From NCBI GenBank assembly GCA_964598765.1, contig CAZRCZ010000012.1, forward strand, positions 1-64,000: a stretch of DNA of 64,000 nt, in the 5' to 3' direction. The translations under genes were made by a program, and so were the position numbers. The notes beneath the pieces are model-generated. The model was not told where the DNA came from and searched no databases. It saw only the letters and a program-made list of their open reading frames with translations. This DNA comes from CAZRCZ01 sp964598765 (lineage in GTDB: Bacteria > Sumerlaeota > Sumerlaeia > MVZB01 > JAJFLK01). This document shows positions 52,003 to 60,120 of this stretch, one piece after another (the first letter of the stretch is position 1; each line of letters opens with the position of its first letter).

Positions 52003-52974
52003 ATGAAGAAGGCGACCTTACCCGCCCTGATTCTCACCGGACCCACCGGCGTCGGCAAAACGGAACTGGCGGTCCGTCTGGCTCATCGCCGTCCCTTTGA
52101 ACTCATCTCCACCGATTCCATGCAGGTTTATCGCGGCATGGAAATCGGCACGGCGCAACCGACGGCGAAGGAACTGGGGGGAGCGCGATTGCACGGATGC
52201 GGTATTCTCGATCCCAAGGAGACATTCAACGCCAAGATTTTTTTGGAATTTTGCGACCGAACCCGCGAGCAAATCGCCCGGCGCGGAAACTTTCCCCTCT
52301 TCGTCGGCGGAACGGGCATGTATCTGCGAGCCTTGCGATGGGGGTTGTTTGAGGAAGAACCCGAATCTGCTTCTTCAGATCGGGAAACCAAGAAGCAAGC
52401 GCGTTCGCGCCTCCTGAGCGAGGTGGAAGAACTCGGCTCGGAGGCTTTGCACGGGCGGCTCCGGCGCGTGGATCCGGAACTCGCCAAGCGAATCAGTCCG
52501 CAAGACGCCGTGAGAATCACTCGCGCTTTGGAAGTAGCGGAAACGACCGGCCGCCCGATGAGCGCCCTGCAACAACAATGGTCGGCGGCCAGTCCTCGAT
52601 TCCCTCATCTATTGGTCGTGTTGAATTGTGCGCGTCCTGCATTGATCGAACGAATCGAGCGGCGCGTGGATGAGATGATCGAGGCGGGATGGATCGGGGA
52701 AGTCCGGCGTCTCTTGCACTCCGGGTATTCGCCGGATTTGCATTGTTTCAAAGCGGTTGGCTACCGCGAAATTTTTGCCCATTTGAGCGGCGAATTGACC
52801 TTGGAACAGACCCGAAGCCAAATCAAAGCCCGCACGCGTCAATTCGCCAAACGGCAGATGACGTGGTTCCGCAAGGAGCGCGACGCCCATTGGATCGAAT
52901 TCAATGGCCGCGACGCTGGGCAAGCCCTAGAGGAAATTGAGAATTTGCTTGCATCAACCTCCCCCGATTCCTAG
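52003..52974 (+). CDS. miaA: tRNA dimethylallyltransferase
   Basis: 323 residues: P-loop TGPTGVGKTELAVRLA, STDSMQVYRGMEIGTAQP (substrate Asp and Gln), FVGGTGMYLRAL, and the late segment FKAVGYREI followed by QIKARTRQFAKRQMTWFRKE. It adds an isopentenyl group to A37 of UNN-decoding tRNAs. It precedes hfq, a pairing conserved in many bacteria. A MiaB is not in view. Confidence 0.96.
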   Translation: MKKATLPALILTGPTGVGKTELAVRLAHRRPFELISTDSMQVYRGMEIGTAQPTAKELGGARLHGCGILDPKETFNAKIFLEFCDRTREQIARRGNFPLFVGGTGMYLRALRWGLFEEEPESASSDRETKKQARSRLLSEVEELGSEALHGRLRRVDPELAKRISPQDAVRITRALEVAETTGRPMSALQQQWSAASPRFPHLLVVLNCARPALIERIERRVDEMIEAGWIGEVRRLLHSGYSPDLHCFKAVGYREIFAHLSGELTLEQTRSQIKARTRQFAKRQMTWFRKERDAHWIEFNGRDAGQALEEIENLLASTSPDS

Positions 52975-53060
52975 AGTAAACCCCGACAAGAAAAATATCG
53001 GTTCGGTGGTGGTGGAAACCCGAGTCTTGGATGCGGGGTGCTTGTGTGGTCAAAACGACG

Positions 53061-53399
53061 ATGAACTTACAAGATAGTTTTCTCAATCAGATGCGAAAGG
53101 AAAATTCCGACATCCAACTGATTCTGATGGATGGGAGCATCCTCATCGGAACCGTGAGGGGTTTCGACAATTTCACCGTCATTCTCTCCAATCAAAGTGG
53201 TCAGCATTTGGTTTACAAACACGCCATCGCGCAGATTATCCATCCCCGGATCGCGCAACGACGCGACGATTCCAATGCTTCCGACTCGAATGCGCCCGGA
53301 TGCGCGGGATCCCGCGAGATGGATCAAACCCGCGAACATCGGGACGGATTCAACAAACTCGACCTTTCCGGCGTCGCCACGCCCGGACAAGTTCCTTGA
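53061..53399 (+). CDS. hfq: RNA chaperone Hfq
   Basis: 112 residues starting MNLQDSFLNQMRKENSDIQL at 53061; upstream in-frame codons to 53031 are unlikely to be used. Sm1 (LILMDGSILIGTVRGFDNFTV) and Sm2 (LVYKHAIAQI, the Y/F-K-H-A box) are intact, with the proximal-face Gln near position 5. After residue 65 a polar, Asp/Ser/Asn-rich tail of about 45 residues follows, probably disordered as in proteobacterial Hfq. It forms hexamers that pair sRNAs with mRNAs. Confidence 0.93.
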   Translation: MNLQDSFLNQMRKENSDIQLILMDGSILIGTVRGFDNFTVILSNQSGQHLVYKHAIAQIIHPRIAQRRDDSNASDSNAPGCAGSREMDQTREHRDGFNKLDLSGVATPGQVP

Positions 53400-53437
53400 C
53401 CATCGCCTAGCTCCGATTAATTTTTCCCTTTTCCCCC

Positions 53438-53465
53438 TTGAAACAATTGGATTTGCCGTTATCAT
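53438..53465 (+). promoter_or_regulatory. Putative promoter for the small basic protein gene
   Basis: TTGAAA (53438-53443) and TATCAT (53460-53465) are separated by 16 bases. They lie about 95 bases before the ATG at 53559 in the spacer after hfq. Confidence 0.45.
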
Positions 53466-53558
53466 GGTGTCCAAAGTGAATTTGCCTCCGCGTTCGGTTT
53501 AGTTGATGCCGAAGCGGACGCAAGGACGAATTCCTTTTCACGACGAGGAAGGCTCAGG

Positions 53559-53648
53559 ATGGGAAGTGTTGTTAAGAAACGGCGGAAGAAAATCCGGAAA
53601 CACAAGTATAAGAAGTTGCGCAAGCGCATGAGACATCAGCGTCAGTAG
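53559..53648 (+). CDS. 29-residue basic protein of the bS22 / AURKAIP1-COX24 ribosomal type
   Basis: The frame encodes MGSVVKKRRKKIRKHKYKKL followed by RKRMRHQRQ and a TAG stop, with ribosome site AGGAAGG eight bases before the ATG. It closely resembles the roughly 30-residue actinobacterial protein bS22 (MGSVIKKRRKRM...) and the AURKAIP1/COX24-domain proteins of Bacteroidota, which bind the small ribosomal subunit. It is too short for most gene finders. It stands alone with its own likely promoter between hfq and the Hsp70 gene. Confidence 0.85.
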   Translation: MGSVVKKRRKKIRKHKYKKLRKRMRHQRQ

Positions 53649-53779
53649 GACGCACTGCGCTGTTATTCTTAATCCGATAAGGCGGATCGGACGTTTGCAA
53701 TCCCGCCTTGCCGGGCGCGGGGGTGGGCGTTGGCACATTCTGAAACCGGGGATCCGCCGGGGTGATGGGGATGCGAAGC

Positions 53780-55345
53780 ATGGCGGAATATGACAATGTG
53801 GTAGGGATAGACTTGGGGACGACCTATTCGGCCCTCGCCCACGTGGACCAGACCGGAAGCCCCCAGATCATCCCGAACATGGAGAATGACCGGGTGACGC
53901 CGTCGGTGGTGAACATTCAACACGACCGGGTCATCGTGGGGCGAATCGCCAAGGAAATCGCCCTAATGTCTCCCGAGAACACGATTCAATTCGTCAAAAC
54001 GCACATCGGACGACGACGAAAAAAATTGGCGCTCGGCGGCGAGGAATGGACGGCCGAGGAGATCTCCGCCATGATCCTGCGCAAGGTCGTGCAGGATGCC
54101 GAGGCGTCTTTGGGAGGCGGGCGAAAGATCGTCAACGCCGTCATCACCGTTCCGGCCTTCTTTACCGAACAGCAACGCAAATCCACCGAGGACGCGGGAC
54201 GAATCGCAGGTCTGAACGTCCTCAGCATCATCAACGAGCCGACCGCCGCCGCGCTGGCCTACGGCTTTCATCAGCTGGGCCGCGACCAGACGATTCTGGT
54301 TTATGATCTGGGCGGCGGAACCTTTGACGTGACGATCATGCGGATCGAGGGACATGTCGTCCGGATGATCGCCACCGACGGCGACGTTCAATTGGGGGGC
54401 AAGGATTGGGACCAGCGGATCATTGACTACGCGGCGGAGGATTTTCTCGCGCGTCACGGCATGGACCCGCGCGAATCTCCCGAAACCTATCAGGAACTTC
54501 TCACCCACGCGGAGCAAGCCAAAATCCGCCTTTCTAAGCTTGAGGAAACCCGGTTGGTGGTTAATTGCGGCGGAATGCGCGACACGATCGAATTGACGCG
54601 GGAAAAATTCGACGAACTGACCGCCGATCTCCTCGCTCAAACCGAAACGACCCTCCGCTTGACGGTTGAGGAAGCGGGGATGAATTTCAAGGACATCAAC
54701 GAATGTCTCCTTGTCGGCGGCTCGACGCGAATGAAGAGCGTGCACGAAATGTTTGAGCGGTTGACGGGCAAGCCTCCGCGCCAAGTGTTGAATCCCGACG
54801 AGTGCGTCGCGCAGGGAGCCGCGATTCACGCCGTCATGACGCAACTGGATCGGATCGAACGCGGGGAGAGCTTCGTCACGCCCAACATTCCCCCCGATTC
54901 TCTGGAGCGCTTCCGTCTGATGGAAGAGCGGCTCATCAACGCGCACACGCTTGGAATCAAGGCTCTGCATCCGGACGGCCGGACGGTTGTCGCTCCGGTC
55001 ATTCCCAAACTCTCCAGCGTTCCCTGCCGGGAATTGCGCCAGTTTCAAACCGCCCGCGTGGGTCAGCAGGTCGTTCGAATCGCCGTCATGGAGGGGGAAA
55101 GCGATAATCCGTCGGCGTGCACGGAAATCGGCACTTGCTTCGTTCGCGGATTGCCGGATGATTTGGCGCAAGGCACGCCGATCGAAGTTTTGTTTGAATA
55201 CACCCGCGACAGTCGGCTGAACGTCTCCGCCTCGCTCCCGACCATCCAGCAATCGGCCCAGACCGACATTCAGCGGACCGCAGGCATGACGCCCGACGAG
55301 ATCGAGCAAGCCAAACAACGGATCGCCCGTCTGCGGATTGAATAA
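53780..55345 (+). CDS. Lidless Hsp70 (DnaK-like) chaperone
   Basis: From ATG 53780 (MAEYDNVVGIDLGTTYSALA) the product has 521 residues, about 100 fewer than DnaK. The nucleotide-binding domain is complete (phosphate 1 GIDLGTTYS, NEPTAAALAYGF, phosphate 2 VYDLGGGTFDVTI, adenosine LVGGSTRMKSVHEM). A substrate-binding beta domain follows (about 380-495, SLERFRLMEERLINAHTLGI, IEVLFEYTRDSRLNVSA), but the helical lid is reduced to one short helix (TPDEIEQAKQRIARLRIE). It overlaps the next gene by one base (TAATG), so the two should be made together. Starts at 53762 (GTG), 53765 and 53771 are possible. It is not the housekeeping dnaK: there is no grpE or canonical dnaJ. Confidence 0.88.
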   Translation: MAEYDNVVGIDLGTTYSALAHVDQTGSPQIIPNMENDRVTPSVVNIQHDRVIVGRIAKEIALMSPENTIQFVKTHIGRRRKKLALGGEEWTAEEISAMILRKVVQDAEASLGGGRKIVNAVITVPAFFTEQQRKSTEDAGRIAGLNVLSIINEPTAAALAYGFHQLGRDQTILVYDLGGGTFDVTIMRIEGHVVRMIATDGDVQLGGKDWDQRIIDYAAEDFLARHGMDPRESPETYQELLTHAEQAKIRLSKLEETRLVVNCGGMRDTIELTREKFDELTADLLAQTETTLRLTVEEAGMNFKDINECLLVGGSTRMKSVHEMFERLTGKPPRQVLNPDECVAQGAAIHAVMTQLDRIERGESFVTPNIPPDSLERFRLMEERLINAHTLGIKALHPDGRTVVAPVIPKLSSVPCRELRQFQTARVGQQVVRIAVMEGESDNPSACTEIGTCFVRGLPDDLAQGTPIEVLFEYTRDSRLNVSASLPTIQQSAQTDIQRTAGMTPDEIEQAKQRIARLRIE

Positions 55346-57123
55346 TGGCCACCGACAATCTCATCCTAGAAATCAGCCCGGCCCTCCTTGAGGCGATGGA
55401 CATTCCCGGCGAGGGAGGAAAAGTTGACTATTTCCGTCTGCTCGGACTGCAAGGCGAAAACTTCGCGGCATCCGACGTGGATCGCGCGGTGATGACCCGT
55501 TCCAAGGCGTTGCGACCTTGGCAAAATTCCCCCCAACACGGCGATGAAACGATCAAGTTGCTTCCGATGCTTCATCGGATCGCGGCCATTCTAAAGGACC
55601 CGCAACGCCGCGAGGCTTATAGCCGCGAACTGGATCGCGTGATGAGCGGAGCCAAGGGGGACCCGCTGACGGAATTCCGCGACATGGTGCGCGCCGCCTC
55701 CGCCGGCGGCGTGATGGATCAGGCAAGCAAGACGGAATTGATTCGTTACGCGACAACCAACGGAATTCCGATGGCCGAGGCCGGGCGAATCCTGAGCGAG
55801 ATCGTGACGGCCGTCTCCGGCAAGGCCGCCGAGGCCGTCGCCGCAGAGAAGGCATGGGAATTTCAGGTTACGACGGGAGAGGAAGGTCCCGAAGCCTTCC
55901 GCGACGCCGTCGGCAAATTGTTCGAGGCCGGCGGAGCCAATGAGGATTCGCTCAAGCAAGTCGTCGCCGACGCCTCCAAGTTCGGCATCTCGCGCGATAA
56001 CGCCTCGACGATCCTCAAGGACGTCGGAACAGTTTGGTTCCGGAAATTGATCCTTTCGGTCGCGCGCGACGGCGTGCTGAACAACAACCAAGCCCGTCTT
56101 CTCATGCCCAAGGCCGCAGGCATGGGACTGGATTCCGATCAGGCGTATCAAATCATCTCCGATTATACCTTCACCGGCGCGACGCAGGCCGATCTTTCCA
56201 ATCTCCAACTGACGACGCCGACGTTTGAGTCCTCCGAAATCGAGCAATTGTTGGAAAAGCAAAAGACGGTTCTGATCGGCAAGGAAGGAAATTTTGTCAC
56301 CCGATTCCTCAAGAGTCCGGCGGGCATCGCGATTTTGGCCGTGGTCGCTCTGGGAGGCTTGGGTTATTTCATCTTCCAAAACCTCCCTTCGGGTTCGTCG
56401 CCCTCCGGTTCCAACGGCATAGAAGACAAAAGCGGGAAGGGAACGGAGATTTCCGCCACGCCCAAACTTGTCAATCTTTGGGACAATCCCAAGCCCGATC
56501 CGGCGTCCGGCGCGCTGACCATCGAACCGGAACAATCCGACGATCCTCCCGCTTTCCAAATCAAAATCACCGAAGTGACGTGCCTCGAATATCAGAAGTT
56601 TTTGCTCGACACGCTTTATCGAGCCGTTCCCGAGGGATGGGGGATAGATTTCAGTTTTCCCGCAGGGAAGGACAATTTTCCGGTGACCGGCCTTCGATGG
56701 GCCGACGCGATGGAGTATTGCAAATGGAAGGCGAAGAAGGCCGGCCTTTCCGCCGATCAAGTCCGACTGCCGACCACCGCCGAGTTCAATCGGCTTCTCC
56801 GCGCTCCGATTCGCGGCGGACTGACGGCGACAAGCAAGGAATTCTGGAAGAATACGGGATTGGCTCGACTGAACGCTTTGGATGGCGTTCAGAGACGCCG
56901 CAACGTGGACGCCCTTTTTTTCCCCACCGGACAGGTTTTTGATCTGCTGACCAATGCCGCCGAATGGGGGATGAACGCCAAGGACAATCAACGCGCCGTT
57001 CTTGGCGGCGCGTTTTCGGTCAACCGCGAGGATTTCGATCTCCTTGCGCCCCGGTTCGCCGACCCTGAAAAAGGACAGGCGGCCATCGGTTTCCGATATG
57101 TGATCGTCGGCGCGGCCAAGTAA
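55345..57123 (+). CDS. Membrane protein with J-like domain (no HPD) and SUMF1/FGE-like domain
   Basis: 592 residues. Residues 25-95 (VDYFRLLGLQGENFAASDVD, then LLPMLHRIAAILKDPQRREA) follow a DnaJ J-domain layout, but the HPD tripeptide that triggers Hsp70 is replaced by R-P-W (ALRPWQNSP). Residues 100-310 are helical repeats of unknown type, with SVARDGVLNNNQARLLMPKA recalling TerB/EF-like helices. One membrane helix lies at about 327-346. The C-terminal domain (about 395-590) is formylglycine-generating-enzyme-like: KITEVTCLEYQKFLL, PVTGLRWADAMEYCKWKAKK, RLPTTAEFNRLLRA (cf. RLPTEAEWEYAAR), LTNAAEWGMN, AVLGGAF and GFRYVIVG. Catalytic Cys residues of SUMF1 are missing, so the domain probably binds rather than modifies. 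It is coupled to the lidless Hsp70 upstream. Confidence 0.75.
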   Translation: MATDNLILEISPALLEAMDIPGEGGKVDYFRLLGLQGENFAASDVDRAVMTRSKALRPWQNSPQHGDETIKLLPMLHRIAAILKDPQRREAYSRELDRVMSGAKGDPLTEFRDMVRAASAGGVMDQASKTELIRYATTNGIPMAEAGRILSEIVTAVSGKAAEAVAAEKAWEFQVTTGEEGPEAFRDAVGKLFEAGGANEDSLKQVVADASKFGISRDNASTILKDVGTVWFRKLILSVARDGVLNNNQARLLMPKAAGMGLDSDQAYQIISDYTFTGATQADLSNLQLTTPTFESSEIEQLLEKQKTVLIGKEGNFVTRFLKSPAGIAILAVVALGGLGYFIFQNLPSGSSPSGSNGIEDKSGKGTEISATPKLVNLWDNPKPDPASGALTIEPEQSDDPPAFQIKITEVTCLEYQKFLLDTLYRAVPEGWGIDFSFPAGKDNFPVTGLRWADAMEYCKWKAKKAGLSADQVRLPTTAEFNRLLRAPIRGGLTATSKEFWKNTGLARLNALDGVQRRRNVDALFFPTGQVFDLLTNAAEWGMNAKDNQRAVLGGAFSVNREDFDLLAPRFADPEKGQAAIGFRYVIVGAAK

Positions 57124-57128
57124 TCCTT

Positions 57129-57157
57129 TTGACAGTCTCATGGACACCCTTTAAGAA
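57129..57157 (+). promoter_or_regulatory. Putative promoter for the carboxyltransferase gene
   Basis: Perfect TTGACA (57129-57134), 17-base spacer, TAAGAA (57152-57157). The ATG is at 57211. The site starts five bases after the upstream stop. Confidence 0.5.
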
Positions 57158-57210
57158 TTTGAATCCGTCAACTACGAGCGGGAAAAAGTTAAGAAGGATA
57201 AATAACGTTC

Positions 57211-58839
57211 ATGCCGATTATTGAATCCAAAATTGACACACGCTCCGATTCGTTCAAGGCCAACCGCGAAGGAATGCTTGCGCTCGTCGCGGAATTTCGC
57301 GCGCTGGAGCGCAAGATCGCGGAGAATTCCGCGCGGTCCAAGCCAAAATTCGAAAAACGCGGACAACTTCTTCCCCGCGAGCGGATCAATCTGCTTTTGG
57401 ATCGCGGCGCGCCGTTTCTGCAAATTTCCTCGCTGTGCGGTTACAAAATGCACGACGATGACGGCGATCAAAACATCTCCGGCGGCGGCGCGATCAGCGG
57501 CATCGGTTACGTCTCCGGCGTCCGGTGCATCCTCGGCGCGACCGATTCGGGCATTCGCGGCGGAGCCTCGACGCCGATGGGAATTCACAAGGGATTGCGG
57601 ATGCAGGAGATCGCGCGGCAAAACAAACTGCCCACCGTTCAGCTGGTTGAAAGCGCGGGGGCGAATCTCTTCCGTCAGGCCGAGATGTTCATCAAAGGGG
57701 GCGGGACGTTCGCGGGAATGGCGGAGCTTTCCGCGATGGGATTGCCGATCATTTCCGTCATCAACGGCTCTTCAACGGCGGGAGGCGCGTATCAGACCGG
57801 ACTTTCGGATTACGTGATCGTCGTTCGCGGACGAACGCGCGTTTTTCTCGCGGGTCCGCCGCTCTTGAAGGCCGCGACCGGCGAAATCGCCACCGAGGAG
57901 GAACTCGGCGGCGCGGAAATGCATTACAACATCACCGGCACGGGGGAATACATGGCCGAGGACGACGCCGACGGGATTCGAATAGCCCGCCAAGTAATGG
58001 CATCTCTCGGCTGGAATAAGAATCTTCATCCTTCATCCTTCATCCCTCATCCTTCCGCGGCTTCGCCGCGTTATGACCCGGACGAAATCTGCGGCGTCGT
58101 GCCGATTGATTACCGCCAGCCTTACGACGCGCGAGAGGTGATTGCGCGGATCGTGGACGATTCGGAGTTTCTCGATTTCAAGCCCGCCTACGGTCCGCAC
58201 ACCGTCAACGGCCACGCGCGGATTGACGGCCACGAGGTCGGCATCATCGCCAACAACGGCCCGATTGACGCCGACGGATCGGCCAAGACCGCGCAGTTCA
58301 TTCAGCTTTGTTGCCAGTCGGGGACGCCGCTCGTTTTTCTGCAAAACACGACGGGGTATCTCGTCGGCAAACACGCGGAGGAGGCGGGAATCGTCAAGCA
58401 TGGATCGAAAATGATCCAAGCCGTGACGAACGCGACCGTTCCCAAATTCACGCTTCAAATCGGCGCGTCGTTCGGCGCCGGGAATTACGGCATGTGCGGA
58501 CGCGCCTTCAATCCGCGATTCATCTTCGCGTGGCCGAACAACCAGATTTCGGTCATGGGGGGCGAACAGGCGGCCAAGACGATGGCGTTCGTCGCCGAGC
58601 AAAGCGCCGCGCGCAAAGGCCAGCAGGCCAACACCGCGATGCTCGAGGCGATGCAACAAAAAGTGATCTCGACCTACAAGGAGGAAGGCAAGGCGCTTTT
58701 CGCCACCGCGCGCCTTTGGGACGACGGCCTCATTGACCCCCGCGACAGCAGAAGGGTCCTCGCCTATTGCCTCTCGATCTGCAAGGAGGCGGAGGAGCGC
58801 GAGTTGCATCCGAATACGTTTGGCGTTGCCAGAATGTGA
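57211..58839 (+). CDS. Acyl-CoA carboxylase carboxyltransferase (beta) subunit
   Basis: 542 residues, two crotonase-fold lobes: LPRERINLLLDRGAPFLQIS, GGGAISGIGYVSGVRC, VESAGANLFRQAEMF, GSSTAGGAYQTGLSDYVI (first oxyanion site), then YGPHTVNGHARIDG, LVFLQNTTGYLVGKHAEEAG and LQIGASFGAGNYGMCGRAF (second site, biotin). This fits the methylcrotonyl/geranyl/propionyl-CoA carboxylase beta family. At residues 271-288 (NLHPSSFIPHPSAASPRY) the inter-lobe linker is encoded by an intergenic-type repeat. The biotin-carrying alpha subunit is not in the window, so the substrate is unresolved. Confidence 0.92.
   Translation: MPIIESKIDTRSDSFKANREGMLALVAEFRALERKIAENSARSKPKFEKRGQLLPRERINLLLDRGAPFLQISSLCGYKMHDDDGDQNISGGGAISGIGYVSGVRCILGATDSGIRGGASTPMGIHKGLRMQEIARQNKLPTVQLVESAGANLFRQAEMFIKGGGTFAGMAELSAMGLPIISVINGSSTAGGAYQTGLSDYVIVVRGRTRVFLAGPPLLKAATGEIATEEELGGAEMHYNITGTGEYMAEDDADGIRIARQVMASLGWNKNLHPSSFIPHPSAASPRYDPDEICGVVPIDYRQPYDAREVIARIVDDSEFLDFKPAYGPHTVNGHARIDGHEVGIIANNGPIDADGSAKTAQFIQLCCQSGTPLVFLQNTTGYLVGKHAEEAGIVKHGSKMIQAVTNATVPKFTLQIGASFGAGNYGMCGRAFNPRFIFAWPNNQISVMGGEQAAKTMAFVAEQSAARKGQQANTAMLEAMQQKVISTYKEEGKALFATARLWDDGLIDPRDSRRVLAYCLSICKEAEERELHPNTFGVARM
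58022..58070. repeat. CTTCATC repeat and GCGGCTTCGCCGC hairpin inside the carboxylase gene
   Basis: ATCTTCATCCTTCATCCTTC and ATCCCTCATCCTTC are 7-base units (CTTCATC), followed by the palindrome GCGGC-TTC-GCCGC (58057-58069). The segment adds about 16 in-frame residues to the linker between the two lobes. Confidence 0.65.
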
Positions 58840-58881
58840 TGCCCGCGTCAAAGGCTTTCTCAATAAAAAGCTCGCGAAGTC

Positions 58882-59328
58882 ATGGCAAAATTAAGGATAT
58901 ATCTCGATACCTCCGTGTTGAGCGCGTATCATGATGATCAGTGGCCCGACCGAATGCGGTTGACTCGGGAGTTCTGGGAACGACAGCATGAATTCGACGC
59001 TTCAACTTCGGTTTGGACGAAAAACGAAATCGGGAAGACGCAAAATGCCGAACGGCGGCTTCAGATGGAAGCATTGCTTTCCACTGTCTCGGTTTTTGAA
59101 GTGACCAACGAGATGCGGACATTGGCCGAAACTTACGTAAGAGAGGAAGCCTTCACAACGCGCATGGTGGACGACGCCATTCATCTTGCCGCCGCCGTTC
59201 AGACCCGCCAAGACATCTTGGTTTCTTGGAATTTTCGTCACTTGGTGAATCGCCGAAGAATCTTAAAGATTCGACAGATCAACGCTTTCCTTCGGATTGC
59301 CGGGAATCGAGATTATGGCGCCGCCTGA
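58882..59328 (+). CDS. PIN-domain RNase (VapC-like toxin)
   Basis: 148 residues: RIYLDTSVLSAYHDDQWPDR has the first PIN Asp, a conserved Glu lies in SVWTKNEIGKTQ, and TRMVDDAIHLAAAVQTRQDI gives the C-terminal acidic D-D-A-I-H box. VSWNFRHLVNRRRI is the D/N-F-x-H/D-L strand seen in this PIN subgroup. It precedes a 73-residue gene with a strong ribosome site, so the two look like a toxin-antitoxin-type pair with toxin first. Confidence 0.82.
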   Translation: MAKLRIYLDTSVLSAYHDDQWPDRMRLTREFWERQHEFDASTSVWTKNEIGKTQNAERRLQMEALLSTVSVFEVTNEMRTLAETYVREEAFTTRMVDDAIHLAAAVQTRQDILVSWNFRHLVNRRRILKIRQINAFLRIAGNRDYGAA

Positions 59329-59352
59329 GCTTTGAGCGATGGAGGAATTCGC

Positions 59353-59574
59353 ATGAACTGTTTCGATTTCGAGAAGACTGCGAGGGATGCCGGTTTATCC
59401 GACGACCAACTTTCTCGACTCTGCAAGGAAGTCCGTGAGGATTACCCCGATGACGCCATGCTTTATGAGCTTCATGTTTTGCGAGCTTGTCGGGCGATTC
59501 GTGATCGGGTTTTTACGTTTGATGAAATGTTGGCCGGCCGACCCGCCGCGCATGAAAAAACCGCCTCATTCTAG
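59353..59574 (+). CDS. Small protein following the PIN toxin (putative antitoxin or partner)
   Basis: 73 residues from ATG 59353, which has GGAGG seven bases upstream. It reads MNCFDFEKTARDAGLSDDQL, then REDYPDDAMLYELHVLRACR and VFTFDEMLAG: helical, acidic, no known domain recognised. Its position 24 bases after the PIN gene suggests it neutralises or assists it. A TTG at 59332 is a poorer alternative start. Confidence 0.6.
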   Translation: MNCFDFEKTARDAGLSDDQLSRLCKEVREDYPDDAMLYELHVLRACRAIRDRVFTFDEMLAGRPAAHEKTASF

Positions 59575-59600
59575 AGTCATCGCCGCGGAGAAATCACTCG

Positions 59601-59801
59601 ATGAAAGCATCAACGCGGATGGACCCCAACTTGGAGGAAACCCGCCAATGGCGCCGGAAGGCGGTTGAACAACCCGGTGGAAAGGTGGGCCGTCTCTGCA
59701 AGATGATTCGCCAATCCGAAGCGAGCCATCAAGAGCTCATGGCCAAGACGAAGGTAGGACGTGCCAAGCATCAAAGACAGGGGATCGAAAAATGGGCGTG
59801 A
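59601..59801 (+). CDS. Small hypothetical protein (uncertain)
   Basis: 66 residues, very basic and Gln/Lys/Arg-rich: MKASTRMDPNLEETRQWRRK, then LCKMIRQSEASHQELMAKTK. No family recognised and no strong ribosome site. It might be a real helical mini-protein of the adjacent toxin module or a chance frame. Confidence 0.3.
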   Translation: MKASTRMDPNLEETRQWRRKAVEQPGGKVGRLCKMIRQSEASHQELMAKTKVGRAKHQRQGIEKWA

Positions 59802-60066
59802 CTCAGCCGGATTCGGTTGAGATCGAGGTGGGCCCGCGTTCGTAGCGGTGAAAGCGATTGCCGACAATGAGATTGAGGTTTGGAATTCGGAGATGCTCCC
59901 GTCCCAACTGCCCCGCACAGTTTTAGTGCGAAATTTGGGTAAATGGGGAAACAATGCAACGCGAATTTGAAATGGAATGAACGCTAACCCCATGAATGGC
60001 AATAGTTTACATCTTCTCGCGCGATCAGGCATGGAGACTGCTAATTTTGGGGTTGGACAGGGGAAG
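59802..60066. other. Non-coding or decayed stretch before the pilin genes
   Basis: A short frame from about 59847 (VKAIADNEIEVWNSEMLPSQ) runs 40 codons to a stop at about 59970 and may be debris. Otherwise I see no gene or clear signal. Base use becomes A/T-richer towards the repeat that precedes the pilin start. Confidence 0.4.
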
Positions 60067-60067
60067 G

Positions 60068-60120
60068 ATTAGGGAAAGACGGGATTAGGATTAAGATTAT
60101 GATTAAGATTAAGACCAAAA
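60068..60120. repeat. GGATTAAGATTATGATTAAGATTAAGA tract overlapping a pilin start
   Basis: GGATTAGGGAAAGACGGGAT and TAGGATTAAGATTATGATTA, then AGATTAAGACC, show GATTAA/GATTAG units of 6-7 bases. The unit GATTATGATTAAG provides the ATG at 60099 and the basic leader of the pilin. Confidence 0.6.

Noticed and set aside
59847..59972. Forty-codon frame after the small basic ORF
   Set aside because: It has only a GTG start, no ribosome site and no recognisable family, so it is noted only as possible debris.
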